Source of the DNA: Vreelandella sedimenti
GTDB taxonomy: Bacteria; Pseudomonadota; Gammaproteobacteria; Pseudomonadales; Halomonadaceae
NCBI RefSeq assembly: GCF_013416325.1
Contig: NZ_JACCGK010000008.1
Coordinates: 124,001 to 188,000 of the forward strand
Length of the DNA stretch: 64,000 bases
Direction of reading: 5' to 3'
This document shows positions 56,026 through 64,000 of this stretch, one piece after another. Every line of letters starts with the position of its first letter. Position 1 is the stretch's first letter. The notes under the pieces were generated by a model that ran no database searches, was not told the origin of the DNA, and saw only the letters and a list, made by a program, of their open reading frames with translations. The position numbers and the translations under genes are program-made.

Positions 56026-57234
56026 TTATTTAGCAGTAATAGTATCAAATGGCTTTTGCATCCGATTACGAAGCTCTGGTTTTCCTATACCCATTGCTTC
56101 AAGCATAACGGCATTCACTTTATGCACATCGTATTTATCTTTAGCAATCTCTTGGGAGCGCTGCCCCATGGTTTGAACTAAAGCTGGTCGGTCAATAAAG
56201 TTCTGCATGGCTTTTACAAGCGCATCGACATTTTTTACAGGTATCAAGTAGCCGTTATCACCATTAGTGACGGTTTCTCGACAACCAGGCGCATCGGTGG
56301 TTATGACCGCTCGCCCCATAGACATAGCTTCCAAAATTGAGCGCGGTGTGCCTTCTCGGTAATAACTAGGCAGTACAAAAACGCTACTCTCGGCAAGTGC
56401 CGGGCGCACATCATTCAGCCAACCCAAGTGTTCAAGTAATCCCTCTACCACCCAAGTATCCAGCTCTTGTTGCGAAATCGTATCGGGGTTACTGTCAATA
56501 TCACCAGCCAATTGAAATACTACCTCAGGGTGCTGCTGCTTGATTTGCCTAGCTGCCTCAGCGTACTGGCGGATACCTTTGTCAGCCAACAAGCGAGCAA
56601 CCAATAAAAAACGTGGCGGCCCAACAGGTAAAGGGGCTGCAGCAAAATGCGCCATATCGACGCCTGACCCATTGAGTACTTGGGAAGGTACGCGATCGCG
56701 TAGTATTCCCAATTGACGAAATAAGGTTTCATCATCTGGGTTCTGGAAAAAAACCTTATCCACCTTATTTAAAGCTGCCGAATAAAGTCTACGCACCAGT
56801 TGGAAAACCAGAGCACGCTTTCCGCGTGCCTCTCCAGCAAAGGCATATCCCAACCCAGTGATCAATGCATAACGTTGAGGAACCTTCGCCAGCCAAGCCG
56901 CCAGCATCCCATACACCACTGGCTTAATGGTGTACCCCATAACAACATCGGGACGAATATTACGCATCAACAGATATAGTGATTTTAGCGTCAGAAAATC
57001 ATGCCATGGATTAAGGCCGGTTCTCTGCATGGGGATATCGTGAACAAATACCCCCCAAGCCTCTAACTGACGGCATGTCCTTGGATCATCATGTAGCCCT
57101 GGTGATGCCACATGTACTTCCAATCCTGCGCTAATCAGGCTTTGTACGAGCGGCCCTCTAAAATTGACTAAGGAGTAGCTTGAGCCCGATACCAACAAAA
57201 AGCGGCTTTTTTGTTTATTAAACTTAGAATTCAT
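56026..57234 (-). CDS. Glycosyltransferase family 4
   Basis: The 402-aa GT-B protein has FLLVSGSSYSLVNFRGPLV at the N-terminus, the nucleotide-sugar-binding region FLLVARLLADKGI and the EX7E region YYREGTPRSILEAMSMGRAVI. It resembles PglA/WcaL-type enzymes, which add a GalNAc or similar sugar to undecaprenyl-PP-linked diNAcBac. With the upstream 4,6-dehydratase it may act early in repeat-unit assembly. GAGGAGG precedes the ATG. Confidence 0.9.
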   Translation of the reverse strand: MNSKFNKQKSRFLLVSGSSYSLVNFRGPLVQSLISAGLEVHVASPGLHDDPRTCRQLEAWGVFVHDIPMQRTGLNPWHDFLTLKSLYLLMRNIRPDVVMGYTIKPVVYGMLAAWLAKVPQRYALITGLGYAFAGEARGKRALVFQLVRRLYSAALNKVDKVFFQNPDDETLFRQLGILRDRVPSQVLNGSGVDMAHFAAAPLPVGPPRFLLVARLLADKGIRQYAEAARQIKQQHPEVVFQLAGDIDSNPDTISQQELDTWVVEGLLEHLGWLNDVRPALAESSVFVLPSYYREGTPRSILEAMSMGRAVITTDAPGCRETVTNGDNGYLIPVKNVDALVKAMQNFIDRPALVQTMGQRSQEIAKDKYDVHKVNAVMLEAMGIGKPELRNRMQKPFDTITAK

Positions 57235-57398
57235 GATGCCTCCTCAACTAATATCAGATATTAAAAGCAGGTACTACCGAAAACATATACAGAAAAGGTA
57301 TAATTGCCCATATTTAATGGGAACATAAATAATCTTAGCGTTTTCAATATAAATTAAAATACTCATTAAAAAAAACAATCACCTTACCTATAAAAAAT

Positions 57399-58757
57399 TC
57401 AACAAATAGATAAGAAAGAGGAGTCCATTGGGCTAGGCCTACCTACTGAATAATAAGTAAATCCTTTCGTTTTCATTCGACTCGGCTCATAAATATTACG
57501 CCCATCAAAGATAGTGGGTTCAGTTAATTGTGCTTTAATAAGGTTAAAATCAGGTGCACGAAAGTTCTGCCACTCCGTAACGACAATCAAGGCGTCGGCA
57601 TTCTTTAAAGCTGCTTCTTTGGTCCCACAAAGGATTAAGTCATCATGACTTCCATAAAGACGTTGAGCTTCTTCCATAGCTTCCGGATCATAAGCCTGTA
57701 CCTTGGCACCCGCTGCCCAAAGCGCTTCCATTAGAACCTTGCTGGGTGCATCACGCATGTCATCAGTATTGGGCTTGAATGAAAGCCCCCATATAGCGAA
57801 GATCTTTCCCTTTAAATCGGCATTGAAGTGCTGACTTATCTTATTGAATAGTGTTGTTTTTTGCTCTTTATTACGTGATTCTACTGCCTTGAGTAATTTG
57901 GCATCAAAATCAATGCTATTCGAGACATGAATAAGAGCCTGCAGGTCTTTGGGAAAGCACGAGCCCCCATAGCCCACACCAGGATAAATGAAGTCGTAAC
58001 CAATGCGTGGGTCTGAGCCTATGCCTTTACGTACTGCTTCAATATCGGCACCAAGGCGCTCAGCAAGGTTTGCCATCTCGTTCATAAAACTAATTTTGGT
58101 AGCTAACATGCAGTTAGCTGCATACTTGGTCAGTTCGGCACTTTTAACATCCATCACGATGATCTTGTCGTGATTGCGATTGAAGGGGGCGTATAACTCT
58201 CGCATGACTTCGATTGTAGCATCGCACTCTGTGCCGATAATAATACGATCAGGTTTTTGACAGTCTGCGACCGCACTACCCTCTTTTAAAAACTCAGGGT
58301 TAGACACCACGTCAAACGCGATATCAAGGCGACCGCGCCTTTCCAGCACTTTTTCCACCTCGTCTCGCACTTTGTCAGCACTACCTACAGGCACGGTGGA
58401 TTTGTTGATGATAATTTGGTTCTGCTCCATATGTTCAGCAATGGTGGCAGCCACAGTGAGAACGTACTTGAGATCAGCACTACCGTCTTCGTCCGGCGGA
58501 GTTCCCACAGCAATAAACTGCACTTGTCCATGTTGGACGCCCGCTGCCGCATCGGTTGAAAACTCAAGTCGCCCAGCGGCGTAGTTCTCTTTTACTAAAG
58601 ATTCTAGACCAGGTTCATAAATAGGGATGTTACCCTGCCGAAGTTGTTCGACCTTATGATCATCTAGATCGATGCAAACAACATGATGGCCAACTTCAGC
58701 CAGAATTGTGCCTTGAACCAGGCCTACGTAACCCGTTCCGAAAACTGTAACGTTCAT
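57399..58757 (-). CDS. ugd: UDP-glucose 6-dehydrogenase
   Basis: Ugd oxidises UDP-glucose twice with NAD to UDP-glucuronate. The 452-aa product has the N-terminal [12 protein letters not shown], the catalytic [11 protein letters not shown]ys, and the C-terminal [12 protein letters not shown] and [10 protein letters not shown]. The product feeds the epimerase encoded upstream. AGGAAA precedes the ATG. A short gap (50 bp) separates the two genes. Confidence 0.96.
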   Translation of the reverse strand: MNVTVFGTGYVGLVQGTILAEVGHHVVCIDLDDHKVEQLRQGNIPIYEPGLESLVKENYAAGRLEFSTDAAAGVQHGQVQFIAVGTPPDEDGSADLKYVLTVAATIAEHMEQNQIIINKSTVPVGSADKVRDEVEKVLERRGRLDIAFDVVSNPEFLKEGSAVADCQKPDRIIIGTECDATIEVMRELYAPFNRNHDKIIVMDVKSAELTKYAANCMLATKISFMNEMANLAERLGADIEAVRKGIGSDPRIGYDFIYPGVGYGGSCFPKDLQALIHVSNSIDFDAKLLKAVESRNKEQKTTLFNKISQHFNADLKGKIFAIWGLSFKPNTDDMRDAPSKVLMEALWAAGAKVQAYDPEAMEEAQRLYGSHDDLILCGTKEAALKNADALIVVTEWQNFRAPDFNLIKAQLTEPTIFDGRNIYEPSRMKTKGFTYYSVGRPSPMDSSFLSIC

Positions 58758-58807
58758 TGGATTTCCTAACTGGAGAGTAGAGTGGTGAGAAATATTAGAA
58801 ATAATTT

Positions 58808-59875
58808 TTATTTAGGTGAGCTATGCACTTCACTTAAGGTGCTACTCGCCTTATTTGATGAATAGTAATTTCTATACCATTCAACAAACTTGCCAACGCC
58901 ATGAAAAACTGATGTGGTGGGCCTATAACCGACCTTTTTTTCTAATTCATATGAATCCGCATAAGTGTCTGGAACATCGCCAGGCTGCAATGGCAGTAGA
59001 TCCTTGATGGCCTTTCTACCTAATGCTTTTTCAATGGCTTCGATATAGACATTGACCGTCACAGGATCATTATTGCCAATGTTAAAGATACGAAATGGCG
59101 CATTGCTGGTAGCAGGGTCAGGGTTATCGCTATTCCACTCAAAAGCAGGAGTGGCTATATCATCACTGGCTCGAATAATACCCTCAACAATATCATCCAC
59201 ATAGGTGAAGTCGCGGGTATGGCAGCCATAATTGAAAACCTGAATGGGCTCATTAGCCAATATATTTTTGGTGAATTTAAAAAGTGCCATGTCTGGACGC
59301 CCCCAGGGACCATAGACTGTGAAAAACCTTAGCCCGGTGGTCGGCAATCCAAACAAATGACTATAACTGTGGGCCATCATTTCATTGGCTTTTTTGGTGG
59401 CTGCATAAAATTGCAGCGGGTGGTTGGCTCCCTCATGCTCGGAAAATGGCATTAAAGTATTAGCTCCATAAACACTACTGGTACTGGCGTACGTCAGGTG
59501 CGCAATGCTGGAGTAACGACACGCCTCCAAAACATTAGTAAACCCAATCAAGTTACTTTCCACATAACTGAGTGGGTTTTCCAGCGAATAACGAACTCCC
59601 GCTTGGGCAGCGAGATGAATAACTCGGTCAAAGTGGTGTTCATTAAAACACTCTACCACCGCCTTTTGATCAGCTAGATTAGCGCGAATAGAGATATAGT
59701 CGCTTCTTGTTTCTTTCGCCGTCTGCTCAAGAATTTTCAGGCGCGCCTCCTTAATGGCAGGGTCATAATAGTCATTGACGCTATCAAAACCGACGACACT
59801 ATCGCCGCGTTCCAGCAGCCGCTTGGCAGTATGAAAGCCGATAAATCCGGCATGGCCGGTAACAAGAATCTTCAT
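58808..59875 (-). CDS. UDP-glucuronate 4-epimerase
   Basis: The 355-aa NAD-dependent epimerase has [11 protein letters not shown] (cofactor loop), YASTSSVYG and YAATKKANE with the catalytic Tyr and Lys. The [10 protein letters not shown] segment after the second strand is typical of enzymes that turn UDP-glucuronate into UDP-galacturonate. With Ugd it predicts a galacturonic-acid-containing polysaccharide, which would be acidic (inference). Confidence 0.93.
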   Translation of the reverse strand: MKILVTGHAGFIGFHTAKRLLERGDSVVGFDSVNDYYDPAIKEARLKILEQTAKETRSDYISIRANLADQKAVVECFNEHHFDRVIHLAAQAGVRYSLENPLSYVESNLIGFTNVLEACRYSSIAHLTYASTSSVYGANTLMPFSEHEGANHPLQFYAATKKANEMMAHSYSHLFGLPTTGLRFFTVYGPWGRPDMALFKFTKNILANEPIQVFNYGCHTRDFTYVDDIVEGIIRASDDIATPAFEWNSDNPDPATSNAPFRIFNIGNNDPVTVNVYIEAIEKALGRKAIKDLLPLQPGDVPDTYADSYELEKKVGYRPTTSVFHGVGKFVEWYRNYYSSNKASSTLSEVHSSPK

Positions 59876-59939
59876 TTAATAACTCCAAGACGTGGAATAG
59901 AGGGCATTGGCGGGAGTGGAGCAAATAACAGCGCGAATC

Positions 59940-61133
59940 TCAGTTGCGTACTAAGCGCTGTATATGACGCCAGCTCACTCGCCTCAAGCCATCCAACGTC
60001 AAGGGCACAAGGGCCACTGAACGCACCATGGCAAGTAACGGACGCGGAAGTTCACTCAGACATAAGGTTCGTGGCAGCCCGGTATAGGGAAACCAACATT
60101 GCCGATAGGAGCTTTGAGCTGAAGGAGGTAAGTCGCCAGTAAAAAGCGGAGGTACGGCGTACCAGACATAGTTGCCTTTCAGCGTCTTTATTTCGTCAGA
60201 ACCAGGCTGTAGAAACTCGAAATCGATTATCTTTAGTCCCTGGCAAGGGTCATAGATAAGGTCATGCGGATTAAGATCGATGCATTCATAGCCAAGACGG
60301 CGATAGTGCAAAATAACGGCTCTCACGCGCTCTATGGCCCAGATAGGCAGTAAACCGTGATGAGAAAAAGGCGCACGAGGCGATAAAATACGCTCCATAC
60401 AATTGGCATAGCGCTCAAACACTAGATAATGAGTACCGACTTCTAGCAGCCGGGAAACTTCTGGCAGAGATGCGCCAAGTTCACGAGCTTTTACTTCACG
60501 CTCTAAGTAGCGCTCACGCCCAGGCCGGAATGTCTTGCAAATCGCCTCAGTGCCATGAAAATCCACCAGTTCTACTTTGGCTCGACAAACCTCTTTACTT
60601 AGGTCAGCTAGTACTGGGTAAGGTGTGCGAAATGCTGCATCGTTACTTAGGGCTGCTTCACGTATCTTACTGACCTGCTCAGGCATTAAGGCTTTGAGAT
60701 ACTTAAGCGCCTGATCCGCATCGTGGGAGCAATGTATCGGACTCGGATGCTCTTCTTTGTTCTCTTTTGGAGAGATCGTGGCACTGAAAGCTGCCTTGAT
60801 AGTAGGTAATCTTAGATTCTTAACCTGCCCGGAAGAGTCACTCGACATCCGCTTTGCCGGTACTGGGTGGACATCCTGTACCACAAGCAGAAAAACTGGC
60901 GGCGACCCACTGCTAGTAAAATTTCCTTGCTCTGGTCCATCATCAAGAACCCACTGAGCAAGCGCCTGTTGCTGCCCGCCTTCGATTGGCACGCTACACA
61001 ACACATTAAATCCATAGTGATCAAGCAACTTAAGAAGGATATCCAGATATGCCAACTCACACTCTCTAATCAGAAAAATAGTGATCCCGGATAGCCACTC
61101 TTGTTGCTCGTCATTAGATTTTTTGTCCGTCAT
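59940..61133 (-). CDS. Kinase-like protein with novel N-terminal domain
   Basis: The 397-aa protein starts at 61133 (MTDKKSN) behind AAGGAGG with six bases spacing. The C-terminal half (about residues 170-397) has the APH/Kdo-kinase-like pattern ICKTFRPG (the Lys), then YECIDLNPHDLIYDP and LKIIDFEFL. The usual HxD reads IDLNPHDLIY and DFD is DFE, so activity is likely but the target is unclear. The N-terminal half (about 1-150) is unfamiliar, with a nucleotide-binding-like beta-alpha start (GITIFLIRECELAYLDILLK). It may phosphorylate a lipid-linked sugar or the core. Confidence 0.7.
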   Translation of the reverse strand: MTDKKSNDEQQEWLSGITIFLIRECELAYLDILLKLLDHYGFNVLCSVPIEGGQQQALAQWVLDDGPEQGNFTSSGSPPVFLLVVQDVHPVPAKRMSSDSSGQVKNLRLPTIKAAFSATISPKENKEEHPSPIHCSHDADQALKYLKALMPEQVSKIREAALSNDAAFRTPYPVLADLSKEVCRAKVELVDFHGTEAICKTFRPGRERYLEREVKARELGASLPEVSRLLEVGTHYLVFERYANCMERILSPRAPFSHHGLLPIWAIERVRAVILHYRRLGYECIDLNPHDLIYDPCQGLKIIDFEFLQPGSDEIKTLKGNYVWYAVPPLFTGDLPPSAQSSYRQCWFPYTGLPRTLCLSELPRPLLAMVRSVALVPLTLDGLRRVSWRHIQRLVRN

Positions 61134-61428
61134 GACTTGCCTCCTTATGCTAAAGAGAGCACTTATTTTTAAATAAGCATTGATGACATGCTCAATAATG
61201 CTTTTCGCATCACTCAAGCATGAAAAGATGGTAATCAGAGCGAGGATTAAACGGCCCAGCCTCTGTGGCTTAGGTGACGGAAGTAAACATGGTGCGGCAA
61301 GATAGCGGTACATCAGCTTCAGTAGGTTTACCTATATGCTGAGTATTCACCAATAGATATACATTCATAGACTGAAAAGGTTGGTAAGATTCAGTCGTCT
61401 TGTGATCGCCAGCAATTCAATAAAATGA

Positions 61429-63429
61429 TCAACCTTCTTTGGGTACGGAGCGTAATACTGGGCCTATTCTGGCAACCGCCCTTAAGGCCGTGTTAGTTGC
61501 ATCAATATGTTGGCGTTGCGTATCTGAGGGCCTGGTCTGACGCGCTTTCCAAACTAGGTCCGCTATTTCGTCCAATGGGTTGTAGTCCAGCGGAGCCGAC
61601 TGCAACAACTGGCGGATACGCAGGTGATCAGTAGCGATAAAGGCCTGCTCCAGCTGCTTTAAAAAGGCTTCGAGCCTCGGCCATTCCCAGAATCGCTCTT
61701 TTGAAGTCATGATGCGATCATGGCGCGTTTTGCTTACGTCATTACCTATCAACAATTCCTCGTAAAGCTTTTCACCAGGCCGCAAGCCGGAATAGATGAT
61801 TTCTATATCCCCTTCAGGATGCGCAGCGTCTCTTACCTCCAGTCCCGAAAGGCGGATCATATTCATGGCCAGATCATGAATGCGTACCGGCTCGCCCATG
61901 TCGAGCACGAAAACCTCCCCACCTTCCCCCATGGCGCCGGCCTGGATAACCAGCTGCGCAGCTTCGGGAATTGTCATGAAATAGCGGGTGATTTCCGGGT
62001 GCGTTACCTTAACAGGGCCGCCCTGCTCAATCTGCTGACGAAACACGGGGACAACGGAGCCACTTGAACCCAGAACATTGCCAAAGCGCACCATGCAGAA
62101 TCGAGTGTTGGACTGAGCATGGGCGAAGGCCTGACAGATAAGCTCAGTCAAACGCTTCGACGCCCCCATGGCATTGGTAGGGCGAACCGCTTTATCGGTG
62201 GATACCACCACAAAGGTTTCCACATTGGCCGACATTGCCGCCTTGGCTAGATTCAAGGTGCCTAAGACGTTATTACTAACCCCTTGTACGAGATTGAATT
62301 CCACCATCGGTACGTGCTTGTAAGCAGCAGCGTGGTAGACGGTATGTACCTCAAAACATTCGAACACTGCTTGAAGACTGCCCGAATGCTGCACTGAGAT
62401 AAGCAATGGTTTTAGCTCGCACCGCGACGCAGTGCTTTCGATATATTGTTTCAACTCTTGTTCAATGGCGTATAGCGCAAATTCACAGTTATCGATCAAA
62501 AGCAGGCGGACAGGATTCTGATCAAGAATCTGACGACACAGCTCACTGCCTATCGAGCCTCCCGCCCCCGTCACCATGACCGATTTATCGCGGGTATTGG
62601 CCTCCATCAATTCGGGGAAGGCCGGCACAGACTCCCTACCCAATAAATCCTCCAGCGCCACATCACGAAGTTCACTGATTTTGGCTCTCCCGGCGATTAC
62701 ATCGGCGCTACCGGGAATTGTCTTAAGAGGCACCGAAAGGCCCGAAAGCCAGTGCAGTATTTCGCGGCGACGCCAACGTGGGGCACTGGGGATAGCCAGC
62801 AAGACCATTGTGGCGCGGTGTTCTTGAACCAGGGCCGCTAAAGCTACCGGCTGATGTACCCGTAGCCCTTCTACCATGGCGCCTTCCAATCCCCGCCAGT
62901 CATCAACGAAGGCTACCGGTTGGTATTCCTCCCCATTGCGCAGAGCGGCCACCAGCTCACAACCCGCTGCCCCTGCGCCATAAATCACCACTGGTTTACG
63001 CTGACGAAGCTGACTGTGGCGATACAACTCGCGCAATAGAAAACGCAGGCTACCGATACCCAGCAATAAGAGCAGTGCATAAATGACGATAATAGATAGC
63101 CCAATGGGCGAGTTAGCCATATAACTGGCTGGTGCTACTAACAAAGTCGAGGCCAGCACAACAACAGCGACAGTCGATACAGTGGCATGGCTCATGTAGC
63201 GAATGACAACGCGATAAAGCCCTAACCAGTGGAAAAGCAAAAGGCTCATCGGAACCAACAGGCTGATGGTCATCCACAAGGAAGCGCTGCTTAACGGTTG
63301 TAGACTTTCCAGGTGAATCATTGTGGCAAGTTGCAGACTACCCACCACAATCAAACCATCAAATACAACAAGCACCCGGCGCTTTATGGAACGCGGTGTC
63401 ATCGATAGCGACTTTATTAAACTAGCCAT
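61429..63429 (-). CDS. UDP-GlcNAc 4,6-dehydratase-type membrane enzyme (PglF/WbpM/CapD)
   Basis: The 666-aa protein has four N-terminal membrane helices (about residues 15-125), a first Rossmann-like domain (YGAGAAG, about 150) and a C-terminal SDR domain (VTGAGGSIGSEL, about 290). The catalytic segment VSTDKAVRPTNAMGASKR has Met in the Tyr position, as in this enzyme group. It makes UDP-4-keto-6-deoxy-sugars, precursors of diNAcBac, QuiNAc or FucNAc. The C-4 aminotransferase or reductase it needs is not in this window. The gene upstream is the O-antigen ligase-like one. Confidence 0.93.
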   Translation of the reverse strand: MASLIKSLSMTPRSIKRRVLVVFDGLIVVGSLQLATMIHLESLQPLSSASLWMTISLLVPMSLLLFHWLGLYRVVIRYMSHATVSTVAVVVLASTLLVAPASYMANSPIGLSIIVIYALLLLLGIGSLRFLLRELYRHSQLRQRKPVVIYGAGAAGCELVAALRNGEEYQPVAFVDDWRGLEGAMVEGLRVHQPVALAALVQEHRATMVLLAIPSAPRWRRREILHWLSGLSVPLKTIPGSADVIAGRAKISELRDVALEDLLGRESVPAFPELMEANTRDKSVMVTGAGGSIGSELCRQILDQNPVRLLLIDNCEFALYAIEQELKQYIESTASRCELKPLLISVQHSGSLQAVFECFEVHTVYHAAAYKHVPMVEFNLVQGVSNNVLGTLNLAKAAMSANVETFVVVSTDKAVRPTNAMGASKRLTELICQAFAHAQSNTRFCMVRFGNVLGSSGSVVPVFRQQIEQGGPVKVTHPEITRYFMTIPEAAQLVIQAGAMGEGGEVFVLDMGEPVRIHDLAMNMIRLSGLEVRDAAHPEGDIEIIYSGLRPGEKLYEELLIGNDVSKTRHDRIMTSKERFWEWPRLEAFLKQLEQAFIATDHLRIRQLLQSAPLDYNPLDEIADLVWKARQTRPSDTQRQHIDATNTALRAVARIGPVLRSVPKEG

Positions 63430-63482
63430 AGTTATCTCTATCCGTCCTAGTGGGTTGCCAAGTTACAGCGCTGGCAGCCGCA

Positions 63483-64000
63483 TTATTGAAGTGGGCGATC
63501 AAAAACGAGATTTTGACGAGAAGCCGCTATCGAGCCTTCTCGATAGAGGTGCCAACAGATCACTAGTAGTACCCAGAATAAAGTCGCGCGCAGCCCGTTA
63601 TGTGTAGTGGAATAGATCAATGGCCCTGCTACTCCAGCCCATATGTAAAGGGGGGCTCTGCGTAATACGGTGGCTATTATCGATAGGAAAAGCAGAAGGC
63701 CTGGCAAGCCATAAGCAAACAGCATGTTAATAAAGGAAGAGTGAATTTCGGCCCCATCATATGGAGCAAATCGCTGCCGTTCGGCTTCTCCTGCCCCCAA
63801 TATTGCGTAGGCGGGAAAGTTAGTCAGTCGGTCAAACTTGCGTTCTTCATATACACTATCAATTTTACTTGGTGCTCGATCCATACGCGCTTCCAGGTTG
63901 CGCAACACCTGCCCCTCAGTACTAATATTGGCGAGTACAACACCTCCCAATAGTAGTGGTACCAGAAGCAACAGGCGCGCAAAGTACTTCACCTGCTTAG
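63483..64000 (-). CDS. O-antigen ligase/Wzy-like membrane protein, 5'-truncated by window edge
   Basis: The frame is open from the right edge (64000) and its stop is at 63483, giving about 172 codons. The visible part has a membrane helix (about residues 5-22 of the fragment), a periplasmic loop and then EIHSSFINMLFAYGLPGLLLFL, the conserved His-containing region of the O-antigen ligase/polymerase family. Two further helices and a basic tail follow. The rest, including the other helices, lies outside. It probably links or polymerises the repeat unit made by the cluster. Confidence 0.8.
   Translation of the reverse strand, partial: KQVKYFARLLLLVPLLLGGVVLANISTEGQVLRNLEARMDRAPSKIDSVYEERKFDRLTNFPAYAILGAGEAERQRFAPYDGAEIHSSFINMLFAYGLPGLLLFLSIIATVLRRAPLYIWAGVAGPLIYSTTHNGLRATLFWVLLVICWHLYREGSIAASRQNLVFDRPLQ

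Overview
The window is a chromosomal segment of a gammaproteobacterium, most likely a member of the Halomonadaceae (inference). The housekeeping blocks have gammaproteobacterial order (accB-accC-prmA-dusB-fis-purH and fxsA-groES-groEL). A pyrophosphate-type phosphofructokinase, an SSS-type sensor kinase beside a DUF294 protein and an exonuclease, and moderate GC all fit that group. I could run no database search.

Layout. 0-5 kb: the end of a DEDDh exonuclease gene, a small membrane protein, a CbrA/CrbS-like transporter-histidine kinase and, tail to tail, a DUF294 nucleotidyltransferase-like protein; then hlyU. 5-11.4 kb: argG, rnt, a PPi-type phosphofructokinase, a fused PP2C/kinase-like protein with a degenerate catalytic loop, and ppa. 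11.4-16.3 kb: an accessory block that begins with a mini-remnant of an IS3/IS150-type element and carries an aldehyde dehydrogenase, an internally deleted quinone-reductase-like gene, an internally deleted LysR gene, an AraC regulator and an SDR. 16.4-24.7 kb: dsbD, accBC, prmA, dusB, fis (with a 4 x 15 bp in-frame repeat) and purH. 24.8-36.7 kb: gabD, folE, a secreted protein, srkA, comF, tRNA-Leu(UAG), two uncharacterised envelope genes, an SDR, fxsA, groESL behind a sigma-32 promoter, and trmJ. 36.7-43.1 kb: transporters (YuiF/NhaC-like, GntP-like, MFS), a 41-aa membrane peptide, and a DUF1538-DUF1538-PII operon. 43.1-46.4 kb: a metal ABC transporter, probably for manganese, with a frameshifted ATPase gene, and divergent mntR; a nested palindrome lies between them. 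46.6 kb: a DUF3750 protein. 47.6-64 kb: a surface-polysaccharide cluster, all on the minus strand and running off the right edge, AT-rich in its distal half.

How the parts work together. The polysaccharide cluster makes uronic-acid precursors (Ugd, UDP-glucuronate 4-epimerase) and a 4,6-dehydratase product. It assembles them with one GT4 and four GT2 glycosyltransferases, decorates the product with an acyltransferase, and polymerises or ligates it with an O-antigen ligase-type protein. MntR probably represses the divergent metal transporter through the shared operator. The DUF1538 pair looks like a two-subunit membrane transporter with its own atypical PII protein; this is the best candidate here for an undescribed system. 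Several genes carry visible lesions (two one-base frameshifts in homopolymers and two large in-frame internal deletions), which deserve read-level checking.
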